A stretch of DNA of 64,000 nucleotides from Streptomyces pseudovenezuelae (lineage in GTDB: Bacteria; Actinomycetota; Actinomycetes; Streptomycetales; Streptomycetaceae), in assembly GCF_029892565.1 (NCBI RefSeq), contig NZ_JARXVH010000001.1, positions 992,001-1,056,000 of the forward strand, given 5' to 3'. A program made the position numbers and the translations under genes. The notes below the pieces were generated by a model, which saw only the letters and a program-made list of their open reading frames with translations, was not told the DNA's origin and made no database searches. This document shows, in pieces, positions 54,963-62,813 of this stretch (its first letter is position 1; the number at the start of each line of letters is the position of its first letter).

Positions 54963-55964
54963 ATGAACACTCCCCCACCCCCCGCGTCCCACAGACTCCC
55001 CCGCGCCGCCGCCCTTGCGGCCGTGGTCGGGCTGCTCGTGGCCGGCTGCTCCTCCGGCGGCGGGTCGGACTCCGGCACGGACTCCGCCGGCAAGGCGGGC
55101 ACCGGGCTCAAGATCACTCTGGTCACGCACGGCGGCAAGGGCGACGCCTTCTGGGACCGCGTACGGAAGGGGGCGGAGGCCGCCGCCGCGAAGGACGGCG
55201 TCCAACTGACGTACGCCAGCGACCCCGACCCGACGGGCCAGGCCGAACTGGTGCGGGACGCGGTCCGCGACAAGGTCGACGGCATCGCGCTGACCCTCGC
55301 CAAGCCGCAGGCCATGACGGGCCCGGTGGCCCAGGCGAAGGCTGCGGGCATCCCCGTGGTCGGCCTCAACTCCGGTATCGACGCCTGGCAGTCCGTGGGG
55401 CTGCTGGAGTACTTCGGCCAGGACGAGAGCGTGGCCGGCCGGGCCGTCGGCGACAAGCTGGACGACCTCAAGGCCAAGCACGCCCTGTGCGTCATCCACG
55501 AGCGCGGCAACGTGGCCCTGGAGGCGCGCTGCGCGGGCGTGAAGAAGACCTTCGACGGCCAGACCGACATGCTCTACGTCGAGGGCACCGACTTCGACGC
55601 GACCGAGGCCATGATCACGGCCAGGCTGCGCCAGGACCCGACGATCGACGAAGTCATCGCCAACGGCGCGCAGTTCGCGCTCACCGCAGTCAAGTCGGTG
55701 AAGTCGGCGAGCAGCAGGGCCCATGTCGCGACCTTCGATCTCAACGACGACCTGGTCAAGGCCGTGCAGAGCGGCGACGTACAGTTCGCGGTGGATCAAC
55801 AACCGTATCTGCAGGGCTATCTGGCGGTGGACGCGCTGTGGCTGTACAAGTCCAACGGCAACGTCAGCGGCGGCGGGGTGTCCCCCGTACTGACCGGCCC
55901 GGCGTTCGTGACCAAGACCAACGTGGCCTCGGTGGCGAGGTTCGCGGCAGACGGCACCCGCTGA
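54963..55964 (+). CDS. Periplasmic-binding (ribose-type) lipoprotein, orphan
   Basis: A 333-aa lipoprotein; lipobox LLVAGC near residue 30. The mature part is a family-2 periplasmic binding protein (LacI/RbsB fold): ITLVTHGGKGDAFWDRVRKG, VDGIALTLAKP, AGIPVVGLNSGID and VQSGDVQFAVDQQPYLQGY. No ABC ATPase or permease is adjacent, so it either serves a transporter elsewhere or works as a sensor partner; the conservon sensor starts 130 bp downstream in the same direction. The ligand is probably a sugar or polyol. Confidence 0.85.
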   Translation: MNTPPPPASHRLPRAAALAAVVGLLVAGCSSGGGSDSGTDSAGKAGTGLKITLVTHGGKGDAFWDRVRKGAEAAAAKDGVQLTYASDPDPTGQAELVRDAVRDKVDGIALTLAKPQAMTGPVAQAKAAGIPVVGLNSGIDAWQSVGLLEYFGQDESVAGRAVGDKLDDLKAKHALCVIHERGNVALEARCAGVKKTFDGQTDMLYVEGTDFDATEAMITARLRQDPTIDEVIANGAQFALTAVKSVKSASSRAHVATFDLNDDLVKAVQSGDVQFAVDQQPYLQGYLAVDALWLYKSNGNVSGGGVSPVLTGPAFVTKTNVASVARFAADGTR

Positions 55965-56094
55965 CGGACACTTCCGTTCCGGTTGTCGGCTCCGATTCGG
56001 TGACCTGCGCCACGTGCGGTCACTTGTACGGATAGCATCCTGAACACCCCTTGTCCCCTTCCCGTTCCCGCCCCGCTGATCGCCTAGGACGACG

Positions 56095-58494
56095 ATGTCT
56101 CCACGGACAGGTGCCCGGCGCCGTCTCGGCTCCATACGTCTCTCCCTGATCCTTCTGGCCCTGGTGCCGAGCGTCACGCTCGCCGCCGTGTGGGGCGTGA
56201 CGACGACCCAGATGTTCGCCGAGGGGTTGCGGCTGCGCGGACAGACGGACCTGAGCCGCTCCACCGGCGCCATGGGCACCGACGCGACCCTCGCGCTGCA
56301 GCGGGAGCGCAGTCTGTCGGCCGTCTGGCTGGCCGGTGCGCCGACGGGCTCCCGGGAGGCGCTCGAAAAGCAGCGCACGGAGACCGACCGGGCGGTCGCC
56401 AAGCTGGTCCGCCAGTCCGACGCGATCCAGAGCGCGCCCGCGCGCATCTCGGACCGGCTCTACTCGGTCCTCGGCTCGGTGGGCAGCCTGGAGTACTACC
56501 GCGGTCAGGTCGACCGGCCGACGGACATCACCGCGGCGCAGTCCCTCGACCAGTACAGCTCGATCATCGACGACCAGATCCACGCCTTCCAGGAGCTGTC
56601 CCAGGTCGACGACGGCGACCTCACCTCGCAGGCCGGCCCGCTGGTCGCGCTGGAGCACGCGGCGGAGCTGGTCTCCCAGGAGGACGCGCAGCTCACCCTG
56701 GCCTTCCCGACCGGGCACTTCGACGCCAAGTCCTGGACCGCGTTCACCCGGGTCGTCGACACCCGCCGGTGGCTGGTCTCGGACCAGATCGTCCCCTCGC
56801 TGCGCGGCAGCGCGAAGACGGAGACCGAGAAGATCCTGCAGAGCCCCGCGTGGCGGACCCTGCAGAGCATCGAGGACCGGGTGCTCGCGGCCCGGCCCAC
56901 GGGCGCCGACGGGAAGGTCGCGCTGCCGAACGAGGCGAAGCAGTGGCGGGCCGCGCTGGTGGAGGTCGGCGACGAGTACGGGAAGTTGATCCAGCGCCAG
57001 ACGACCGGCCTGCTGGACCGCAGCTCCGACAAGGCGGACAGCCTGCTGATCACCGCCGCCTCGCTGAGCCTGGGCGGGCTGGTCGCGCTGCTGCTGTGCG
57101 TGGGCATGTCCTGGCGGATCACCCGCTCGCTCTCCCGCCGCCTGCGCGGCCTGCGGGAGGCCACCCTCAGCCTCGCCGAGGAGCGACTGCCGGACGTGGT
57201 CGCCCGGTTGGACCGGGGCGAGACCGTCGACGCCGACCTCGCGACCCCGCCGCTGGACTACGGCGACGACGAACTCGGCCAGGTGGCACGGGCGTTCAAC
57301 AAGGCACAGCGCACAGCGGTGCACACGGCCGTCGAACTCGCCGACACCCGGCGCGGTTTCCAGAAGGTCATCCTGGGCATCGCCCGGCAGAGCCAGAACC
57401 TGGTCAACCTGCAGCTCACCAAGTTGGACCTGCTGGAGCGCCGGCACAACGACCCGGACGTCCTCAAGGGCCTGTACGAACTGGACTCCACGGCCAGCCA
57501 GTTGCGCCGGTACGAGGAGAACCTGGTCATCATCAGCGGTGAGCAGCCCCGGCGCAGCTGGCGGGAGCCGGTCGCGCTGATCGACATCCTGCGCAGCGCC
57601 GTCGGCGAGGTCGCCGAGTACCAGCGGGTGGAGGTGCACACCGAAGAGGACGTGTACCTCGCGCCGCCCGCGGTGGCCGACGTGATCCACCTGCTGGCCG
57701 AGCTGATCGACAACGCGACCGTGTACTCGCCCGCACCGGCCCCGGTCGGCGTGCGGGCCGCCCTGGTCGCCAGGGGCCTGGCCATCGAGGTCGAGGACCG
57801 CGGTCTCGGCATGTCGGAGGAGGAGTACGGCTCGCTCAACGCCCAGTTGGCGCAGCCGCCGCAGTTCGACGTGGTGGCGCTCGCCGACGACCTGCGGCTG
57901 GGCATGTTCGTCATCGCCCGCCTTGCCACCCAGCACGGCATCGCGGTCACCCTGCGCCCCTCGCCGTACGGCGGCACGACGGCGATCGTGCTGCTCCCGC
58001 ACGACATCGTCGTACAGGAAGCACCGGAGAGTTCGGCTGCGCCCGGGGCGTCCGACCCATCGGGCGTGCCCGCCCCGCGGCAGGCACCCGAGCAGGAGGA
58101 CGCCCGGGAGGAGAGCCACAGCCATGCCGAGGAGAGCCCCTCGGAGGCCGTACGGGAGCCACGTTCCGCTCCGGCGCGCAGCGCGCCGCCGGCCTCCGCC
58201 GCCCGCCCCGAGGGGCTGACGCCGCTCCCCCGCCGGGTCCCGCAGACCAGTCTGGCCGCCGAGCTGCGCGAGGAGGCCGCGCCCGCCGAGGAGGACGTCG
58301 ACGGCGACGAGTTCACCGCCGATCGCGCCGCGTCCTCGCTCGCCGGTTTCCAGCGCGGCACGCTCCAGGCACGTGACGACGACACCGAGGAGCGGTACGA
58401 CCGGGAGGAACCGTCCCCACCGCCGGCACCGGATGCCCACGTTCCCGCCAACGGCACCTCTGTCACCTCGACTCCGCCCGCCGCCGACAGCTGA
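56095..58494 (+). CDS. cvnA: Conservon sensor kinase-like protein CvnA
   Basis: A 799-aa membrane protein. TM helices at about 16-38 and 318-340 flank an extracytoplasmic nitrate-sensor-like helical domain; then comes a HAMP-like region, a helical dimerisation region (about 415-480) and an HATPase domain with ELIDNATVYS and DRGLGM. The C-terminal 140 residues are disordered and Pro/Glu/Ala-rich. In related proteins the phosphoacceptor is in a LDHxxTRxRR motif; here it reads LDSTASQLRR with Ser465 in place of His. It heads the cvnABCD unit, a signalling complex resembling eukaryotic G-protein modules. Confidence 0.92.
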   Translation: MSPRTGARRRLGSIRLSLILLALVPSVTLAAVWGVTTTQMFAEGLRLRGQTDLSRSTGAMGTDATLALQRERSLSAVWLAGAPTGSREALEKQRTETDRAVAKLVRQSDAIQSAPARISDRLYSVLGSVGSLEYYRGQVDRPTDITAAQSLDQYSSIIDDQIHAFQELSQVDDGDLTSQAGPLVALEHAAELVSQEDAQLTLAFPTGHFDAKSWTAFTRVVDTRRWLVSDQIVPSLRGSAKTETEKILQSPAWRTLQSIEDRVLAARPTGADGKVALPNEAKQWRAALVEVGDEYGKLIQRQTTGLLDRSSDKADSLLITAASLSLGGLVALLLCVGMSWRITRSLSRRLRGLREATLSLAEERLPDVVARLDRGETVDADLATPPLDYGDDELGQVARAFNKAQRTAVHTAVELADTRRGFQKVILGIARQSQNLVNLQLTKLDLLERRHNDPDVLKGLYELDSTASQLRRYEENLVIISGEQPRRSWREPVALIDILRSAVGEVAEYQRVEVHTEEDVYLAPPAVADVIHLLAELIDNATVYSPAPAPVGVRAALVARGLAIEVEDRGLGMSEEEYGSLNAQLAQPPQFDVVALADDLRLGMFVIARLATQHGIAVTLRPSPYGGTTAIVLLPHDIVVQEAPESSAAPGASDPSGVPAPRQAPEQEDAREESHSHAEESPSEAVREPRSAPARSAPPASAARPEGLTPLPRRVPQTSLAAELREEAAPAEEDVDGDEFTADRAASSLAGFQRGTLQARDDDTEERYDREEPSPPPAPDAHVPANGTSVTSTPPAADS

Positions 58495-58508
58495 CGAAGG
58501 ACACCGCC

Positions 58509-58940
58509 ATGACACGCCCGATACCCGCCACGCACACTCAACTGGACCAGCTGCTGACCGGTCTTGTGGACCGGGTCGCCGAGGTGAACCACGCCGTCGT
58601 CCTGTCCGAGGACGGGCTGGTGGTCAGCAAGTCGACCGGGTTCCTGCGGGACGACGCCGAACGGCTGGCGGCGACCGCGTCGGGTCTGATGAGCCTGAGC
58701 AAGGGCGTCTCCATGGACTTCCGCGGCGGCCCGGTGCGGCAGGCGCTGATCGAGATGGCGCACAGCTATCTGATCCTGACCACGGCCGGGCCTGGCGCCC
58801 ACCTGGTCGTGCTCACCACCCAGGGCGCGGACGTCGGTGTGGTGGCGTACCAGATGAACATGCTGGTGAAGAAGATCGGCGAGCACCTGAGCGCGGCACC
58901 GCGGGCGGGCATCGGGCCTACCGCCGACTCCGGCGCGTGA
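58509..58940 (+). CDS. cvnB: Roadblock/LC7 domain protein CvnB
   Basis: A 143-aa protein with the roadblock/LC7 fold: LDQLLTGLVDRVAEVNHAVV, then VVSKSTGF, LSKGVSMDF and LTTQGADVGVVAYQMNML. In the conservon it is thought to act on the small GTPase CvnD, as MglB-like proteins act on MglA. It starts 14 bp after cvnA and is followed by cvnC after 1 bp. Confidence 0.93.
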   Translation: MTRPIPATHTQLDQLLTGLVDRVAEVNHAVVLSEDGLVVSKSTGFLRDDAERLAATASGLMSLSKGVSMDFRGGPVRQALIEMAHSYLILTTAGPGAHLVVLTTQGADVGVVAYQMNMLVKKIGEHLSAAPRAGIGPTADSGA

Positions 58941-58941
58941 G

Positions 58942-59298
58942 GTGAGCGGAGGCGACACGGCGGGCCGGCTGGTACGGCCGTTCACGCTGACCGGCGGGCG
59001 GACCTCGCCCAGCCGCGCCGACTTCACCCTCATCACGACCGTGACCGCGGTGGACCCGCCGCCGACCTGGGCCACCCGGTCACAGCCCGAGCACCAGCGC
59101 ATCCTGCGCCGGTGCGCCCAGCCGATCGCCGTCGCGGAGCTCGCGGCCCTGCTCGACCTGCCGGTGAGCGTGGTCGTCATCATGCTCTGCGACCTGCTGG
59201 AGGAGGGCTGGATCACCGCCCGCCCGCCGCACCCCGTCTCCCGCACCCCGGACATGGACCTGCTGCAGAAAGTGAGGGACGGCCTTGGCCGGCTCTGA
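58942..59298 (+). CDS. cvnC: DUF742 protein CvnC
   Basis: A 118-aa protein of the DUF742 family with a winged-helix-like core: RLVRPFTLTGGRTSPS, then QPEHQRILRRC, and LLDLPVSVVVIMLCDLLEEGW. GTG at 58942 follows the cvnB stop by one base. It overlaps cvnD by 14 bp. In conservons it bridges the sensor, the roadblock protein and the GTPase; its direct role is not settled. Confidence 0.92.
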   Translation: MSGGDTAGRLVRPFTLTGGRTSPSRADFTLITTVTAVDPPPTWATRSQPEHQRILRRCAQPIAVAELAALLDLPVSVVVIMLCDLLEEGWITARPPHPVSRTPDMDLLQKVRDGLGRL

Positions 59299-59896
59299 CG
59301 TCACCACCCGGACGGCACCCGACACGGTCAAGATCCTGATCGCCGGGGGGTTCGGCGTCGGCAAGACCACCATGGTCGGCGCGGTCAGCGAGATCGTCCC
59401 GCTGCGCACCGAGGAGCCGCTGACCTCGGCGGGCATGCACGTCGACGACCTCGACGGCATCGAGGAGAAGACGGCCACCACCGTGGCCCTGGACTTCGGC
59501 CGCATCACCATCAGCCAGGAACTGGTCCTGTACCTGTTCGGCACCCCGGGCCAGCAGCGCTTCTGGTTCATGTGGAACGACCTGGCCATCGGCGCCCTCG
59601 GCGCGGTCGTCCTGATCGACGTCCGCCGCCCCGAGTCCAGCTTCGCCGCCATCGACTTCTTCGAACGCCGGGGCATTCCCTTCGTCGTCGGCGTCAACGG
59701 CTTCCACGGCAGCCACCCCTACCCGGCCGAGGAGATCCGCGACTCCCTGGCCCTGCCGGACCATGTGAAGGTCCTGCTGTGCGACGCGCGTGAACGCGGT
59801 TCCTGCCGGGACGTGTTGATCGCGCTGATCGACCAGTTGATCGCCACCGCGTCGGGGTCCGACGGGAACGGCAGGCTCACTCGTCAGGGCCCGTGA
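59285..59896 (+). CDS. cvnD: Small GTPase CvnD
   Basis: A 203-aa Ras-like GTPase of the conservon. The G1 loop GGFGVGKTT (about 21-29), G3 FGTPGQQRF and a G4-like GVNGF are visible. The only usable start is TTG at 59285, inside cvnC with GAGGGAC upstream. The 3' end overlaps the convergent M81 gene by 20 bp, so transcripts of the two strands would clash there. Confidence 0.93.
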   Translation: MAGSDVTTRTAPDTVKILIAGGFGVGKTTMVGAVSEIVPLRTEEPLTSAGMHVDDLDGIEEKTATTVALDFGRITISQELVLYLFGTPGQQRFWFMWNDLAIGALGAVVLIDVRRPESSFAAIDFFERRGIPFVVGVNGFHGSHPYPAEEIRDSLALPDHVKVLLCDARERGSCRDVLIALIDQLIATASGSDGNGRLTRQGP

Positions 59897-61400
59897 GGGG
59901 CTGGTCGGACGGGGCGACGAGCCGTGCCGTGAGGTCGGGCTCGGCCATCTCCGGGTCGAACGGGAACATCGGGCGGCGGATGCGGTGGTGGCCCAGGCGG
60001 GTCAGGTCCTGGTCGACGCCGCCCGGGGTGAGGGCCATCTTCCAGTCGGCGGCCATCGCGAACAGCTCGGGCTCCAGGTAGCCGATCTTGACGACGACGA
60101 GATCCGCCTGACGGGGGCTCAGATCCAGGTCGGTGAAGTCGTGTTCGTGGTGGTACGGCTTACGCAGCCGGGTCAGGATCACATGCACGCTGCCGACCTT
60201 CAGGACGACCTCCGTCCCGGCGTCCCGGTCGCCGTGCCGGATCGCGTGCACCACACCGGTGAGGGTGAGGGGTCCGGCGTGGCGGTCGTCGACCTCCGCA
60301 CCCGCGGTGACGGTGACGGTCGCCCCGAGGCCGGCCCGCTCGGCCGCGTCGACGGCGGCGGGGCCCGGCAGGGAGGCGTAGATCGCCACCGGGCCGGTGC
60401 CGTCCTTGAACTCCGGGCGGGACAGCAGGTGTTGGAGACCCCAGGCCACGTCTCCCGCGCCGCCCGCGGTCGGGTTGTCGCCCGTGTCACTGACGAAGTA
60501 GGGGCGGGCGGCAGAGGCGAGGGCCGCGTCCAGACACTCGTCCAGGGTGCCGGTGGGGGCGACGAACGCGAAGTCGTGCCGTGCCTCCCAGAAGCCGCGG
60601 GCCAGGCGTTCGGCGCCCGCCGCGACGGCCGCCTCGGCCGGCCCGGTGACCACGACCGCGGCCCGGTTGCGCGGCTCGTCGGCCCAGGCGTAGCCGACCC
60701 AGATCGCCGCGTCCGTCACGCCGTCGGCCGCCTCCACCTCCTCGACCGCCGCGTACACGCTCTTCGCGGGCTCGATCCGGGTCGAGGTCTGCTCACCGGC
60801 CAGCAACACCGGTACCGGCACCCAGGCCTTGACCGGTCGGGGCCCGCCGCTGGCCAGGAGGTCCACGAGGTTGCGGGCGGCGCGTTCCTTGGTGTCCATG
60901 GCGTCCTCGTGCGGGGCCATGCGATAGCAGGTGATCAGGTCGCTGCCGTGGACGAGTTCGCGGGAGACGTTGCCGTGCAGGTCCATGGAGGTGGAGACGA
61001 TGACGTCCGGGCCGATCAACTCCCTTATGCGAGCGAGGAGTTCGGCCTCGGCGTCGTCCACGCCCTCGACGGTCATCGCGCCGTGGGTGTCGTACCAGAG
61101 GCCGTCGATCGGCCCCAACTCCCGCAACCGGTCCAGGAGTTCGGCGGTGAGGTCGGCGTACGCGGACGCCGTCACCGTGCCGCCGGGAAGTGCCTTGCCG
61201 ACCAGGGCGCCGCGCCACTCGGCGGCGGTGCGCAGCGGGGTGCCCGGGTCCAGGAAGGGGTAGCGGGCGAGGACGTCCTGGCCGCGCTGCGGGTGGAAGG
61301 CGGGGGCCTCGGTGCGGGCGGGCGAGAAGGTCGACGACTCGATGCCGAGTCCGGCGATCGCGATCACGGGGCGGGGGACGGAGCTGCGGGGCTGCGACAT
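59877..61400 (-). CDS. M81 family metallopeptidase (microcystinase C/MlrC-like)
   Basis: A 507-aa protein of the DUF1485/M81 family. Landmarks: GIESSTFSP at the N-terminus, WYDTHGAM and STSMDLHGNVS (metal-binding Asp and His residues), SDTGDNPTAGGAGD, and VVKIGYLEPE in the C-terminal domain. The cyanobacterial-toxin enzyme MlrC is the named member, but most actinobacterial homologues act on unknown peptides. It follows the ROK regulator gene after 34 bp on the same strand, and a peptide-binding lipoprotein is divergent, so uptake and cleavage of a peptide is a plausible theme. Confidence 0.87.
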   Translation of the reverse strand: MSQPRSSVPRPVIAIAGLGIESSTFSPARTEAPAFHPQRGQDVLARYPFLDPGTPLRTAAEWRGALVGKALPGGTVTASAYADLTAELLDRLRELGPIDGLWYDTHGAMTVEGVDDAEAELLARIRELIGPDVIVSTSMDLHGNVSRELVHGSDLITCYRMAPHEDAMDTKERAARNLVDLLASGGPRPVKAWVPVPVLLAGEQTSTRIEPAKSVYAAVEEVEAADGVTDAAIWVGYAWADEPRNRAAVVVTGPAEAAVAAGAERLARGFWEARHDFAFVAPTGTLDECLDAALASAARPYFVSDTGDNPTAGGAGDVAWGLQHLLSRPEFKDGTGPVAIYASLPGPAAVDAAERAGLGATVTVTAGAEVDDRHAGPLTLTGVVHAIRHGDRDAGTEVVLKVGSVHVILTRLRKPYHHEHDFTDLDLSPRQADLVVVKIGYLEPELFAMAADWKMALTPGGVDQDLTRLGHHRIRRPMFPFDPEMAEPDLTARLVAPSDQPLTGPDE

Positions 61401-61434
61401 GGCTTCTCCGGGCTGCGTGATGGGCTGCGTGCGG

Positions 61435-62631
61435 TCAAGGTTGGTGGTGGCCGGTGACCCTCTGTAGGGCCTGCGCCAGGGCGCGTTGGAGCGCGAACTG
61501 GCCCGCGCCGACCAGGCCGGCGTCCGCGCCGAGGCTGGCCCGCTCGATCACCAGGTGCTCGGTCACCAACGGATGACAGCCCTCGTAGAGCTGGCTTCGG
61601 ACGGCGGCGACGAACGGCTCCAGGGTGGAGAGGATGCCGCCGAGGTACACGGCGTCGGGGTTGAAGAAGTTGACGTTGGCGGCGAGCACCTGGCCGAGGT
61701 AGCGGCCGGCCTGGCGGACCGCGCGGGTCGCCTCGGGGTCGGCGTCGGAGGCGAGGCGTACGACGTCCTCGGTGGAGGTGACCGGCAGGCCCCGCTCGCG
61801 CAGGATGCGGACCAGCGCCGCACCCGAGGCGACCGTCTCCAGGCAGCCCGTGTTCCCGCAGGAGCAGGGGATGTCGTGGGCGGCCTCGACCCGGACGTGG
61901 GTGATCTCGCCTGCGGCGCCCGTGCCGCCCCGGTAGAGGCGGCCGTCGGCGATGACGCCGGCGCCGATCGCGGTGCCGGTCTTGACCATGATCGACTGGC
62001 GGCGCCCGACGGGCTGGACGGTGTGCTCGCCCACGGCCATGCAGTTGGCGTCGTTCTCGATGGCCGCGGGCACGCCGAAGCGGTCGTCCAGCCAGGCGCG
62101 GACGGGGAAGCGGTTCCAGCCCGGCATCCGGGACGGGAGGGTGACGACACCCTGCTCGACGTCGACCGGGCCCGGCAGGGAGAGGCCGACGCCCCGCAGC
62201 AGCGACCGGCCGTGCTTGTCGGCGAGCGCCTCCAGCGTCTCGGCGAGGCCCGGCAGCGCCGCCTCCGGCCCGTCCGCCGTCGGGAACGGCACGGTGGAGA
62301 CGTCGGTGAGCCCGCCGCCCGGCAGCACCACACCCACGTGCGCGTGCCGGCCCCCGAGTTCGGCCGCCACCGCGAACCCGTCACTGCCGCCGAGCCGCAG
62401 CACCTTGCGGGGCCGTCCGCCGGCGGAGGCCACCGTGCCCTCCTCGGCGACCAGCCCGTGGTCGAGCAGCTGGCCCACCGTGAACGAGATCGTCGAGGGT
62501 GCGGCACCGAGCAGACCGGCCAGTTCCGTGCGGGTAGCCGCCTGTCCGGAGGCGAGGAGTTCCAGGACGCGCTCGGCCAGTGAGGAGAAGCCCGCTGCGT
62601 GGCGCCGGGGCGGATGGCTTTTTTCGACCAT
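61435..62631 (-). CDS. ROK family transcriptional regulator
   Basis: A 398-aa repressor-type protein. A winged helix-turn-helix lies at about 17-75 (RTELAGLLGAAPSTISFTV), followed by the ROK kinase-like sugar-binding domain with AIENDANCMAVGEH (E192, N193, D194) and the zinc site C256-x-C258 and C263 in PCSCGNTGCLE. ROK regulators usually sense sugars or phosphosugars. It precedes the M81 gene and is divergent from a peptide-binding lipoprotein gene, its likely target. A perfect inverted repeat lies 19 bp upstream of its start. Confidence 0.92.
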   Translation of the reverse strand: MVEKSHPPRRHAAGFSSLAERVLELLASGQAATRTELAGLLGAAPSTISFTVGQLLDHGLVAEEGTVASAGGRPRKVLRLGGSDGFAVAAELGGRHAHVGVVLPGGGLTDVSTVPFPTADGPEAALPGLAETLEALADKHGRSLLRGVGLSLPGPVDVEQGVVTLPSRMPGWNRFPVRAWLDDRFGVPAAIENDANCMAVGEHTVQPVGRRQSIMVKTGTAIGAGVIADGRLYRGGTGAAGEITHVRVEAAHDIPCSCGNTGCLETVASGAALVRILRERGLPVTSTEDVVRLASDADPEATRAVRQAGRYLGQVLAANVNFFNPDAVYLGGILSTLEPFVAAVRSQLYEGCHPLVTEHLVIERASLGADAGLVGAGQFALQRALAQALQRVTGHHQP

Positions 62632-62813
62632 GGGCGAAGTAACTTCCGATCTCGACGGCCGGGGCGTCGAGAGTAAGCCTCACGGGCACCCTCAAGGGTT
62701 TTTTCAGAACAGCAGTAACAGGCTTTTTACAGCGGCACGCCTGTTTCTTCGCCACCACGAGTCGTTCACTGGGCTCACTCCGCCCCTCAGACCTTTTGCC
62801 TTCGAGGAGAGCC
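62632..62813. promoter_or_regulatory. Shared regulatory region of the ROK/M81 unit and the peptide-binding gene
   Basis: CTCGACG-gccgggg-CGTCGAG at 62651-62671 is a perfect 7-bp inverted repeat, 19 bp from the ROK start. Two T-rich direct repeats, GGTTTTTTCAG (62697-62707) and GGCTTTTTACAG (62721-62732), lie in the middle. They are candidate operator or promoter sites for divergent control. Confidence 0.55.
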
